From positions 9,220 to 73,219 of the forward strand of contig JADJVF010000021.1 of the NCBI GenBank assembly GCA_016716705.1: a stretch of DNA of 64,000 nt, given 5' to 3'. Origin of the DNA: Holophagales bacterium. Its GTDB lineage: Bacteria > Acidobacteriota > Thermoanaerobaculia > UBA5066. Every line of letters begins with the position of its first letter. The stretch's first letter is position 1. The notes beneath the pieces are model-generated. The model was given only the letters and a program-made list of their open reading frames with translations. It did not search any database and was not told the DNA's origin. Below are positions 26,621-34,692 of this stretch, in pieces. The translations under genes were made by a program, and so were the position numbers.

Positions 26621-27009
26621 AGCTCGAGCACGTCGCCCTCCTCGTCGCCGACCCTCCCGCAATGGCACGCTGGTACGAGGAGCACCTCGGGATGAGGGTC
26701 GTGAAGAAGAGCGACGAGGCCCCTGGCTTCGCGCGCTTCCTCGCCGATGCGGCCGGGGAGTCGATCCTCGAGACCTACGCCTCGGACGTCCATCCCGTTC
26801 CCGACTACGGGGGCGTCGACCCGGCGCTCCTCCACGTCGCTTTCGCGACGACGGAGATCGCCGCGACGCGCGACCGGCTGATCGCGGCGGCGGCGACACC
26901 GGTCGGAGAGATCACGGAGAATGCAGCCGGCGACCGGTTCGCGATGCTCCGCGACCCGTGGGGACTCGCTCTCCAGCTGGCGCAACGCGTCCGGCCGCTC
27001 GTCGGCTGA
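26617..27009 (+). CDS. VOC (glyoxalase/bleomycin-resistance fold) family protein
   Basis: 130 residues from a TTG start that overlaps the GH105 stop. The N-terminal KLEHVALLVADPPAMARWYEEHLGMRVV and the C-terminal DRFAMLRDPWGLALQLAQR are typical of VOC proteins with paired beta-alpha-beta-beta-beta modules. Metal ligands could be His5, His66 (LLHVAF) and a C-terminal Glu or Gln, but here the position reads LALQL. Function is unknown. Its place between GH105 and gnd suggests a sugar-acid or ketoacid metabolic role. Confidence 0.8.
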   Translation: MKLEHVALLVADPPAMARWYEEHLGMRVVKKSDEAPGFARFLADAAGESILETYASDVHPVPDYGGVDPALLHVAFATTEIAATRDRLIAAAATPVGEITENAAGDRFAMLRDPWGLALQLAQRVRPLVG

Positions 27010-27021
27010 CGCACAGGAGGA

Positions 27022-28503
27022 ATGGTCGTGACGAACGGAATCGCGGGAATCGCGGAAACAGCGGACATCGGCCTCGTCGGCCTCGCGGTCATGGGCGAGA
27101 ACCTCGTGCTCAACATGGAGAGCCGCGGGTTCACCGTCGCGGTCTTCAACCGGAGCGTCGAGAAGGTCGACGCCTTCGTGGAAGGACGCGGCAAGGGGAA
27201 GAAGATCGTCGGGACGCATTCGATCGTCGAGCTCGTCGCCTCGCTGAAGCGGCCGCGGCGCGTGATGCTCATGGTCAAGGCGGGGAAGCCGGTCGACGAC
27301 TTCATCGAGCAGCTCCTGCCGCACCTCGAGCCCGGGGACATCGTCATCGACGGCGGAAACTCGCACTTTCCGGACACGATCCGGCGGACGAAGGCCCTGG
27401 AGGCCCGAGGATTCCTCTTCGTCGGGACGGGGGTCTCGGGTGGCGAGGAAGGCGCGCTCAAGGGGCCCTCGATCATGCCCGGCGGTTCTCCGGCTGCCTG
27501 GCCACACGTGGCGCCGATCTTCCAGGCGATCGCCGCGAGGGTCGAGGACGGGACGCCCTGCTGCGACTGGGTCGGCGCCGACGGTGCGGGCCACTTCGTG
27601 AAGATGGTCCACAACGGGATCGAGTACGGCGACATGCAGCTCATCTGCGAGGCCTACCAGGTCATGTCGCAGCTCCTCGGGATGGGAGCTCCCGAGATGC
27701 ACGGAGTCTTCGCCCGGTGGAACCAGGGAGACCTCGACAGCTACCTGATCGAGATCACGCGCGACATCCTCGCCTTCCGCGACGAGGACGGGAGCCCGCT
27801 CGTCGACTCGATCCTCGACACCGCGGGGCAGAAGGGGACGGGCAAGTGGACGAGCGTGACCGCGCTCGACCTCGGCGTTCCGCTCACGCTCATCAGCGAG
27901 GCCGTCTATGGCCGCTGTCTATCGGCCATGAAGGACGAGCGGGTCGCGGCATCGAAGATCCTGGCCGGACCCGGAGTGGCGTTCTCGGGAGACAGGGCCG
28001 CCTTCCTCGACGACCTCGAGAAGGCGCTCTACGCCAGCAAGCTCGTCTCGTACGCGCAGGGCTTCGCGCTGATGCGCGCCGCCGCGCACGAGTACGGCTG
28101 GAGCCTGAGGTACGGCAGCATCGCCCTCCTCTGGCGCGGCGGCTGCATCATCCGCTCCGCCTTCCTCGGGAAGATCAAGGAGGCGTTCGACGCGTCGCCG
28201 GACCTCCCGAACCTCCTCGTCGACCCGTACTTCCGCGGGAAAGTGGAAGAGGCGCAGGCCGCCTGGCGCCGGGTCATCTCGGCCGCCGTCCTGGGAGGCG
28301 TCTGGGCCCCGGCGCTCACGACCGCGCTGAACTACTTCGACGGCTACCGGTGCGCGCGGCTCCCCGCGAACCTCCTGCAGGCCCAGCGCGACTACTTCGG
28401 CGCCCACCAGTACGAGCGCGTCGACCGCCCCCGCGGCGAGTTCTTCCACACGAACTGGACGGGGCGGGGCGGGGCGACGGCTTCGTCGACGTACGGCGCC
28501 TGA
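27022..28503 (+). CDS. gnd: 6-phosphogluconate dehydrogenase, decarboxylating
   Basis: Oxidises 6-phosphogluconate to ribulose 5-phosphate and CO2 with NADP or NAD. The product is 493 residues, the long dimeric form, with AGGAGG just before the start. The motifs are GLAVMGENLVLNMESRGF (Rossmann), VIDGGNSHFPDT, GTGVSGGEEGALKGPSIMPGG (substrate loop), GHFVKMVHNGIEYGDMQLI (catalytic Lys, and Asn/Glu) and the C-terminal FHTNWTGRGG. It closes the GH105-VOC-gnd unit and is followed by a hairpin. Its presence in a pectin locus is less usual than KDG enzymes. Confidence 0.95.
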   Translation: MVVTNGIAGIAETADIGLVGLAVMGENLVLNMESRGFTVAVFNRSVEKVDAFVEGRGKGKKIVGTHSIVELVASLKRPRRVMLMVKAGKPVDDFIEQLLPHLEPGDIVIDGGNSHFPDTIRRTKALEARGFLFVGTGVSGGEEGALKGPSIMPGGSPAAWPHVAPIFQAIAARVEDGTPCCDWVGADGAGHFVKMVHNGIEYGDMQLICEAYQVMSQLLGMGAPEMHGVFARWNQGDLDSYLIEITRDILAFRDEDGSPLVDSILDTAGQKGTGKWTSVTALDLGVPLTLISEAVYGRCLSAMKDERVAASKILAGPGVAFSGDRAAFLDDLEKALYASKLVSYAQGFALMRAAAHEYGWSLRYGSIALLWRGGCIIRSAFLGKIKEAFDASPDLPNLLVDPYFRGKVEEAQAAWRRVISAAVLGGVWAPALTTALNYFDGYRCARLPANLLQAQRDYFGAHQYERVDRPRGEFFHTNWTGRGGATASSTYGA

Positions 28504-28524
28504 AGCGTTTTCCGGGCGGATGGG

Positions 28525-28553
28525 AAGAGGGGGCCCTCCCGGGCCCCCCTCTT
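28525..28553 (+). terminator. Hairpin terminator after gnd
   Basis: AAGAGGGGGCCC-TCCC-GGGCCCCCCTCTT forms a 12-bp stem with one bulged C, 22 bases after the gnd stop. A T-rich tail is missing, so termination may be incomplete. It also separates gnd from the convergent minus-strand gene. Confidence 0.6.
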
Positions 28554-28623
28554 CGTCGCGATGTGCCTTTCCGCCGGGACCGTCGCGATCCGTGCCGCTT
28601 TCTGCCCGAGCCTCGCGGCGACG

Positions 28624-29406
28624 CTACTTCAGCTCCGCCAGCCATCCCGTGGCGAACGTGCGGGCGGCATCACAGGCTTCGCGGCCGGCGCGGTAGCACA
28701 TCTTCCACGATCTCGGCTTCGACTCGTAGTCGGCCCTCTCGAAGCGGCGCGTTCGCGACGCCGTCTTCGTCTGCGCGGCGAAATCGACGCCCGAGGTTTC
28801 GTCGAGAAACGACTTCAGCGCCTTCCTCAGCGAGACCCTCGGATCGGCCGAGAGGGCTCCCGGATCGGGCGGCCGGCTCTTCGCCTCCTCGTAACGCGCC
28901 TTCTCCTCGGCGGCCTGCCGGGCGGCGGCCGTGCCGACGGTCGCGAGCTGCTGTTTCAGCTCTGCTCTCACCTGAACCAGGGCGGCCTCGGCCTGTTTCC
29001 GCACGTCGCCCTGGAGGTCCTTCACGGCCGCCTCCATCTCGGTCAGCCCCTTCTGCATCTCGGCGCGCATCGACTTCTCGATCTCCGCGGCCGAGCGGGG
29101 CGGACGCAGGTCGTCCGGCAGCGACGCCTCGTACTCCTTTCCGTACCTCGCCCTGAATTCGGGTGTGCCGACAAAGGCCTTGGCCGCCGCACCCAGCGCA
29201 TTGACGACCGCGGCGCGCTGAGCCGGAGGCACGCCCTTCAGCTTCGCCGGCAGGCTCGGCGCGTATGGGACCCCGTCCGCGAGGGAGTTCACGAAGGAGT
29301 CGGCCCACGCCTGCCGATCCAGGCCGTACTCCTGGAACACGTCCGTCGCCGCCGCGGCACTCCTGCCGCAGGAATCGCACCACGGCCCGCTGCTGCGAGT
29401 TGCCAT
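28624..29406 (-). CDS. Hypothetical protein with N-terminal WCDSCG and central coiled coil
   Basis: 260 residues, ATG at 29406 preceded by GGAGGACG. The N-terminus reads MATRSSGPWCDSCGRSAAA, with a CxxC pair and no signal peptide. Residues about 105-175 are charged, Ala-, Glu- and Lys-rich and likely coiled coil (AEIEKSMRAEMQKGLTEMEA onward). The C-terminal part is basic and Arg/Lys-rich with two further cysteines. I do not recognise a family. Codon use matches the surrounding genes. It is transcribed alone between two hairpins. Confidence 0.65.
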   Translation of the reverse strand: MATRSSGPWCDSCGRSAAAATDVFQEYGLDRQAWADSFVNSLADGVPYAPSLPAKLKGVPPAQRAAVVNALGAAAKAFVGTPEFRARYGKEYEASLPDDLRPPRSAAEIEKSMRAEMQKGLTEMEAAVKDLQGDVRKQAEAALVQVRAELKQQLATVGTAAARQAAEEKARYEEAKSRPPDPGALSADPRVSLRKALKSFLDETSGVDFAAQTKTASRTRRFERADYESKPRSWKMCYRAGREACDAARTFATGWLAELK

Positions 29407-29515
29407 GTCGTCCTCCGGGAGCCGGGGCTCCCGACCGAAGAGGGCTCCTCAATTTACCGCAGGTCACAGGACCGGGAGATCCGATTCGGGTCGGCTGCGC
29501 GGCCCGAGAAGGAAA

Positions 29516-29541
29516 CGCGGGGCGCCTGGAGGCGCCCCGCG
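29516..29541 (-). terminator. Terminator of the sialidase-like gene
   Basis: A perfect 11-bp stem, CGCGGGGCGCC-TGGA-GGCGCCCCGCG, lies 30 bases past the stop at 29572. On the minus strand it is followed by TTTCC, a short T-tract. A run of ten G residues (29550-29559) lies between the stop and the hairpin and is a likely place for length error. Confidence 0.65.
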
Positions 29542-29571
29542 TCGAGGACGGGGGGGGGGAAGGCGGTCGGC

Positions 29572-32500
29572 CTACTGGGCCGTCACCGTCACGTCGTCGA
29601 GCGTGATGTTGTTGCCGTAGGCGCTGATGCCGAGGAATCCGAGGTAGACCGTCTGTCCCTTGTAGGCGGAGAGGTCGATCGTCGCCTGGACCCAGCCGTT
29701 CGTGGCGCTGTAGCGCGAGATGGCCGTGCCGACGTTCGTCCAGGTGCTGCCGTTCGTGGAGATCTGCACCTGGATCCGGTCGTTGGAGGTCGAGTAGCCG
29801 GTGTCGTGGTACATCCAGAACTTGAGCGACACGCTCGTGTAGGAGCTCGCCACCGCGAAGCCGGCGGTGCGATAGACGCGCGTCTGGCTGCCGCTGGCGG
29901 CATTGTAGGAGTTGAACTTCGCGAGCTTCGAGCCGCCGTGGGGCATCGTGGTGGGGTGGGTGCCGGAGGTGGCGAACGTCCAGGTGCCCGCCGTGCCGGA
30001 CGTGTCGACCGACGACCAGCCCGTGGTCTCGAAGCCGTCGGTGAAGAGCGTCGCACCGGTGCCGCAGGACGCCGTGAAGGTGACGCCCGTGACGTTCGCG
30101 GACGCGACCGTGACCGACCTCGTGGCCGGCGTGAAGGTGCAGCCGCTCTTGGTCGGCGTCACCGTGTAGGTGCCGTTCGCAAGCCCCGTGATCGTGAAGT
30201 TGCTGGAGGCGTCGCTCGTCGCGGTCTTCGTCCCTGCCGTGATCGTCGCGCTCGCGGTGCCGGCATTGCCGGAGACGGTGTACGTCGTGCCGCCGAGCGT
30301 GTACGTGCCGGTGACCGTATAGCTGCCCGCTGCGTAGCCGTAAACGCCGAGCCACCAGGTGGCGGCGGCGGGGTTCGTGGCCGAGCAGGTCTCGTTGCCG
30401 GAGGAGGAGTACGGCCGGCAGACGTAGGAGGAGGACGTCGGCTTGGCGCCGGACTGCGTGTAGATGTCGACGTCGCCCGTGGCGCTCGTCGTCGCGAGCG
30501 TCAGGTTCGTGGCGCCGGAGGGGACGACGATGTAGTAGTACTTCCAGGCGCTCTTGGCGACGCTCTGGCCGGTCACGGCGACGCCGCTCGTCAGCTGGAG
30601 GTCCCCGCTGGGGCAGGAGGCGGTGAAGTTGACGCCGGTGACGTTGGCCGAGCTGATCGTGACGGACTGGCTGGCGGGGCTGAAGGTGCAGCCGGACTTG
30701 GTCGGCGTCACGGTGTAGGTCCCGGCGGCGAGGCTCGCGATCGTGAAGTTGTTCGACGCGTCACTCGTCGCGGAGGCGGTCCCGGCGGTCACGGTCGCGC
30801 CCGAGGTGCCGGCGCTCCCGGAGATGCTGTACGTCGCCACCGCCGTTGCGGTGAAGTTGATGCCGGTGACGTTGGCGCTGCTGATCGTCGCGGACGCGCT
30901 GGCCGGGCTGAACGTGTAGCCCGACCTGCTCGGCGTGACGGTGTAGCTCCCCGCGGCGAGGCCCGAGATGGTGTAGGCGCCGGTCGCACTCGTGGTGGCC
31001 GAGCCGGAGCCCGCCGTGACGGTCACGCCCGTGAGGCCCGCGCCACCGAGCGTGATCGTGCCCGAGATGCTGTAGGTGGTCCCGCCCCCCGAGTCGGTGA
31101 CCTTGGCGGTCCAGATCTCTTCCTTGGCGAGGTTGCGGCGGTCGGTCCAGGACGGGAAGAAGACGCCGGCGTAGCCGGAGAGGCCGTTGTAGTCGCCGTA
31201 CTGGTTGCCGGAGTCGGCGCCGGAGATGGTCTCGTCGGTCTGCGCGGTCGTGACCTTCACCGCGGTGCCCCAGGTGGCGCCGTCGTCGAAGGACGACTGG
31301 TAGAAGACGTCGGTCTTCTTCCGGGTCGTGTCGTTGACCGTGTCGTAGTACATGACGCCGATCGCGCCGTTCGTCTCGTCGACCACGAGCCAGGGGTTGA
31401 ACTGGTCGTTCTTCCCAGCCTGGTTGTTGATCTTGACCGGCGTGCCCCAGGTCGTGCCGCCGTTCGCGGACTTCGCGAACCAGATGCGCGTCTTGCAGGC
31501 GGAGGTCGTCGAGGAGCCCGGCTCGCTGGCGGCCGCCGTGCAGCCGGTCTCGCCCGAGAGGTCGGTCCAGACCGCGTAGACCATGTCCTTGCTCGCCGTC
31601 CGGTACGCCCCGGCGGTGACGTAGATGAGGATGCGGCGGCCGTTGAAAGCCGGGACGCCGATGTCGTACGAGTCGTAGGTCGTCGCGAGCTTCACCGGGG
31701 TCCCGTAGCTGGTGCCGCCGTTGGTCGACTTGGCGACGTAGAGGCCGCGCGAGCCGGTGTCGGGCCACATGCCGAAGACGTCGCCGTAGGAGTTCGTCTT
31801 CACGTCAGAGCCGATGCCGGTCCCGGTCGTCTGGCTTCCGCTCACCTGGATGGGCGAGGAGAGCCAGCCGGTCGAGTTCCGCCGGTTCATGTAGACCGGG
31901 TTGCCGTTGTGCCAGATGGCGTAGATGTTGTCCTTGTAGGGCGAGGTGGCGCTGTGGTCGACCCAGACCATCTGCTTGTCGGTGTTCGTCTGGGTGCCGG
32001 AGATCGTCCCGTCGAACGTCCAGGTCCGCCCCTGGTCCGTAGACTTGAACATCCGGACCATGAGGACTGTGCCGGCGCTGTTGATCCCCATCGTCGAGGA
32101 CCACGCCGTGCCGTCGGAGGTCCAGTCGACGGTCGGGTCGGAGTTGAAGGCGTCCGTGCTGTAGGCGGGGAGGGTCGTCTGGCCCCAGGTCGTCCCGCCG
32201 TCGAGGGAGTAGAACTGGGCCTGGAAGCCGCTACCGCTGATGTTGTTGGAGGCGCCGATGATCTGGTTCGGGTTCCAGTAGTTGATGCGGATGTCGGACT
32301 CGCTCCGGGCGGACGACTGGGCGCCGGAGATCCGGTAGTTCGTTCCGATGGAGGTGGCGAGGGCCGAGACTCTGTAGTTCTCGCTCTCCCTGTCCCACTC
32401 CCCGATACCGTCCGGGGGGTTCTGGTATCCCGCCTCGAAGTTGGCGTCGGGGAGGCCGGGGCGGAGGTCCTGGTGGGACTGCATCCACTCGACGACTTCC

Positions 32501-32820
32501 TTCAGGACGAAGGGGTAGCCGCCCGTCGGGTCGTCTGCGGTGTAGTGACCATCCGGGTTCGCCTTCCGCCAGATGACCTTCAGCCAGGGCGGGACCCTTC
32601 CGGTGTCTCCCTTCTCGTCGGCGCGGAGGACCGAGAAGTCCTGGTTCTCCTTGATGAGCTGCTCGAAGGCGGTACCGGGACGGGCCCCGGCCTTCTTCAG
32701 CTGCTCGGCCAGCGTCGGCACCCGTCCGGCGCTCGCCTGCGCGAACGCCGTCGCGGAGCTGACCATCAGGAGGCCGGAAAAGACGACCGCAAAAGCCCTG
32801 GACCACCGCCAATGCGACAT
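29572..32820 (-). CDS. Large secreted sialidase-fold (BNR/Asp-box) protein with Ig-like repeats, PPC and jelly-roll C-terminus
   Basis: 1082 residues from the ATG at 32820, chosen because GGAGAG lies 8 bases upstream; further in-frame codons upstream lack this. A signal peptide ends near TAFAQA. Residues about 130-590 contain Asp-box repeats (YSLDGGTTWGQ, KSTDQGRTWTF, KSTNGGTSYG, KSANGGTTWG, SSFDDGATWG), so a beta-propeller. Then come two carboxypeptidase-regulatory-like Ig repeats, a pre-peptidase C-terminal (PPC) domain, a third repeat and a final choice-of-anchor/MAM-like jelly roll (DGFETTGWSSVDTSG to NNITLDDVTV). The catalytic set of true sialidases was not identified. Probably a cell-surface or secreted glycan-binding or exo-hydrolase protein. 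It is not obviously tied to pectin. Confidence 0.82.
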   Translation of the reverse strand: MSHWRWSRAFAVVFSGLLMVSSATAFAQASAGRVPTLAEQLKKAGARPGTAFEQLIKENQDFSVLRADEKGDTGRVPPWLKVIWRKANPDGHYTADDPTGGYPFVLKEVVEWMQSHQDLRPGLPDANFEAGYQNPPDGIGEWDRESENYRVSALATSIGTNYRISGAQSSARSESDIRINYWNPNQIIGASNNISGSGFQAQFYSLDGGTTWGQTTLPAYSTDAFNSDPTVDWTSDGTAWSSTMGINSAGTVLMVRMFKSTDQGRTWTFDGTISGTQTNTDKQMVWVDHSATSPYKDNIYAIWHNGNPVYMNRRNSTGWLSSPIQVSGSQTTGTGIGSDVKTNSYGDVFGMWPDTGSRGLYVAKSTNGGTSYGTPVKLATTYDSYDIGVPAFNGRRILIYVTAGAYRTASKDMVYAVWTDLSGETGCTAAASEPGSSTTSACKTRIWFAKSANGGTTWGTPVKINNQAGKNDQFNPWLVVDETNGAIGVMYYDTVNDTTRKKTDVFYQSSFDDGATWGTAVKVTTAQTDETISGADSGNQYGDYNGLSGYAGVFFPSWTDRRNLAKEEIWTAKVTDSGGGTTYSISGTITLGGAGLTGVTVTAGSGSATTSATGAYTISGLAAGSYTVTPSRSGYTFSPASASATISSANVTGINFTATAVATYSISGSAGTSGATVTAGTASATSDASNNFTIASLAAGTYTVTPTKSGCTFSPASQSVTISSANVTGVNFTASCPSGDLQLTSGVAVTGQSVAKSAWKYYYIVVPSGATNLTLATTSATGDVDIYTQSGAKPTSSSYVCRPYSSSGNETCSATNPAAATWWLGVYGYAAGSYTVTGTYTLGGTTYTVSGNAGTASATITAGTKTATSDASSNFTITGLANGTYTVTPTKSGCTFTPATRSVTVASANVTGVTFTASCGTGATLFTDGFETTGWSSVDTSGTAGTWTFATSGTHPTTMPHGGSKLAKFNSYNAASGSQTRVYRTAGFAVASSYTSVSLKFWMYHDTGYSTSNDRIQVQISTNGSTWTNVGTAISRYSATNGWVQATIDLSAYKGQTVYLGFLGISAYGNNITLDDVTVTAQ
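30060..31090 (-). repeat. Three diverged Ig-like repeat units within the sialidase-like gene
   Basis: About 220-245 bp each, at roughly 31085-30840, 30835-30610 and 30300-30060. Each encodes YSISG-type starts, a GSYTVTP or GTYTVTPTKSG core and an SANVTGxxFTA end. The last two are the most alike (TYTVTPTKSGCTFxPA). A PPC domain is inserted between units two and three. They are paralogous domain copies rather than mobile repeats. Confidence 0.8.
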
Positions 32821-33327
32821 GAGAACTCTCCTCATTTGAACGTCTGACTTGATGGTAGTGACGGATGTCACGCCAAAGTGCGTTCAAGACTCGTGCCGTG
32901 AGGAAGAGGCCGGAAAACAGCCATTAACCTCCTTCGGTGGGGGCTTTCCTGATCCACTCGAGTGATCCGACGGGTCAACACCTATCGTGGGCGGTCAACT
33001 CCTGACCCGCACGGGGCGCCAGGCCGGGGCGGGGGCGGCTTGGGCCGGTGCGTACGGCACGGGCAGGGGCCCAGCTTGTCGGAGTGGCCCGCTTGGGGGC
33101 GGGGCGACCTGCATCGCCCGCGGGGCGTCCGCCGCATCCTGGCGGAACGCGTCAGCCGGCGTCGGCCAGGTCGAAGAGCTCGTTGACATGGCCCTGGTAA
33201 GCGACCAGGCAGCGACCGGCGTAGGTCTGTTCCCTGAAGACGAAGAGGCTGCTGACCGACAGATCGCCGACCCTGACCATCAGGTCGGCCTGACGCTGGT
33301 CGCGCAGAGGCGCAGGCTTTCTCGATG
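32821..33327. other. 507-base gap holding a HIT-family remnant
   Basis: Apart from the pseudogene at 33106-33300, no gene is seen. No clear promoter was recognised upstream of the sialidase-like gene. A hand count of 33181-33240 gives about 62% GC, lower than most neighbouring coding lines. Confidence 0.5.
33106..33300 (-). pseudogene. HIT-family (histidine triad) hydrolase remnant
   Basis: The minus strand reads DLMVRVGDLSVSSLFVFREQT, YAGRCLVAYQGHVNELFDLA and, after a single-base shift near 33,155, ADAFRQDAADAPRAMQV. This is the N-terminal half of a HIT protein of the type that begins with an FREQTYxGRC segment. The HxHxH active-site motif and the C-terminal half are missing. Codons favour CAG, CTG and GTC in a way that differs from neighbours. 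It looks like a relic of an acquired gene. Confidence 0.6.
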
Positions 33328-34659
33328 TCAGGGGTGCCGCGGCGATGCCTCGAGAGCGGCCTTCTCGGGGAGCGGCTCCAAGCGCGGGCAGAGCAGGTGG
33401 TGGATGGCGAACGCGACGAGGTAGGCCGAGGCGCAGATCGCGAAGAGGATCGTGTACCCCTGCGTGGCCGGCAGCCGGTCGAGGAGCCAGCCCGAGAACC
33501 AGGGGAAGAGGATGCCGCCGATCGACCCGGCCATGCCGCCGATGCCGATGATCGTCGCGATGTCCTTCTTGGCGAAGATGTCGGAAACGGTCGTGAAGAG
33601 GTTCGCGGACCACGCCTGGTGCGCCGCGCCGGCGAGGCCGATCAGGAGGACGGCCGGCCAGTCGCCGACGCGCGTCGCGAAGAGGATCGGCAGGACGCAG
33701 AAGGCGTAGAGGAACATCCCCGCCTTGCGGGCCTTCGTCACGCTCCAGCCGCCCTGGGTCAGCTTCCCGGTCAGCCAGCCGCCCGCGATCGAGAGGACGG
33801 TGACGATGGCGTAGATCGTGACGAGGTGGACCCAGCTCTGCTTGATGACGAGCCCGCGGGTCTTCTTGAAGTAGTCGGGGAGCCAGATGAGGAAGAACCA
33901 CCAGACCGGGTCGGTCATGAACTTCGCGATGATGAACGCCCAGGTCTGCCGGAGGCGGAGCGCGCCGCCCCACCCCATCGGTTTGCCGCCGGGGCGCGCC
34001 TCGTCGCGGTCGCCCTGGATGAACGCCAGCTCCTCGGGGGACAGCCCCTTGCGCTTCTCGGGCTCCTCGTAGAACGGGAACCAGAGGAGGAGCCAGAGGA
34101 AGCCGATGAGGCCCGCGAAGATGAAGGCCCACCGCCAGCCGAGGTTGATGGCGATGATCGGGATGAGGGCGGGCGCGATGATCGCCCCGACGTTCGTGCC
34201 GGAGTTGAAGAGGGCCGTCGCGAAGGCCCGCTCCTTCCTCGGGAACCAGAGGGCGACGGCCTTGATGGCGGAGGGGAAGTTGCCGCCCTCGGCACCGCCG
34301 AGCGCCATCCGTGCGACGAAGAAGCCGGCCACCGAGCCGACCGCCGCGTGGCCGATCGCCGCGAGGCTCCAGAGGACGATGGAGACGGCGTATCCGATCT
34401 TCGTCCCGTAGCGGTCGACGAACCACCCGAAGAGGAGGAGGCCGACGGCGTAGGCCCCCTGGAAGGCCGAGTTGACCATCCCGAACTGCTCGTTCGTCCA
34501 GCCGAGCTCGATGTCGAGGAACTCCTTGACGAGCGCCAGGATCTGCCGGTCGATGTAGTTGATCGTCGTGGCCAGGAAGAGGAGGCCGCAGATGATCCAG
34601 CGGACGCGCCCCACAGGCGTGCTGGCGGCAGGTACGGGCGCGGTTTCGGCGTGTGACAT
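33328..34659 (-). CDS. exuT: MFS hexuronate transporter, ExuT-like
   Basis: Inner-membrane symporter of 443 residues for galacturonate or glucuronate. It has about 12 hydrophobic segments, with the ACS-family N-terminus INYIDRQILALVKEFL (the INYxDR motif) and the loop GGAEGGNFPSAIKAVALWFP, typical of hexuronate and sugar-acid MFS carriers. Downstream of the tagaturonate epimerase and UxuB-type reductase on the same strand, with short gaps, so one operon. Substrate is assigned from family and context. Confidence 0.9.
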   Translation of the reverse strand: MSHAETAPVPAASTPVGRVRWIICGLLFLATTINYIDRQILALVKEFLDIELGWTNEQFGMVNSAFQGAYAVGLLLFGWFVDRYGTKIGYAVSIVLWSLAAIGHAAVGSVAGFFVARMALGGAEGGNFPSAIKAVALWFPRKERAFATALFNSGTNVGAIIAPALIPIIAINLGWRWAFIFAGLIGFLWLLLWFPFYEEPEKRKGLSPEELAFIQGDRDEARPGGKPMGWGGALRLRQTWAFIIAKFMTDPVWWFFLIWLPDYFKKTRGLVIKQSWVHLVTIYAIVTVLSIAGGWLTGKLTQGGWSVTKARKAGMFLYAFCVLPILFATRVGDWPAVLLIGLAGAAHQAWSANLFTTVSDIFAKKDIATIIGIGGMAGSIGGILFPWFSGWLLDRLPATQGYTILFAICASAYLVAFAIHHLLCPRLEPLPEKAALEASPRHP

Positions 34660-34692
34660 CCGGCGGCTCCCTTCGGTTGGTCCTGTCCTAGG

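Noticed and set aside
29550..29559. Run of ten G as a functional element
   Set aside because: It lies between a stop codon and a terminator with nothing downstream to regulate; more likely an error-prone spot.
28561..32847. Long plus-strand open frame opposite the sialidase-like gene
   Set aside because: Repetitive Gly/Arg/Val sequence caused by the antisense of the Ser/Thr-rich Ig repeats; no start context.
34660..34692. TTGGTCCTGTCCTAGG before exuT as a further operator
   Set aside because: It lacks the second WCCA half-site at the right distance and lies inside the operon.
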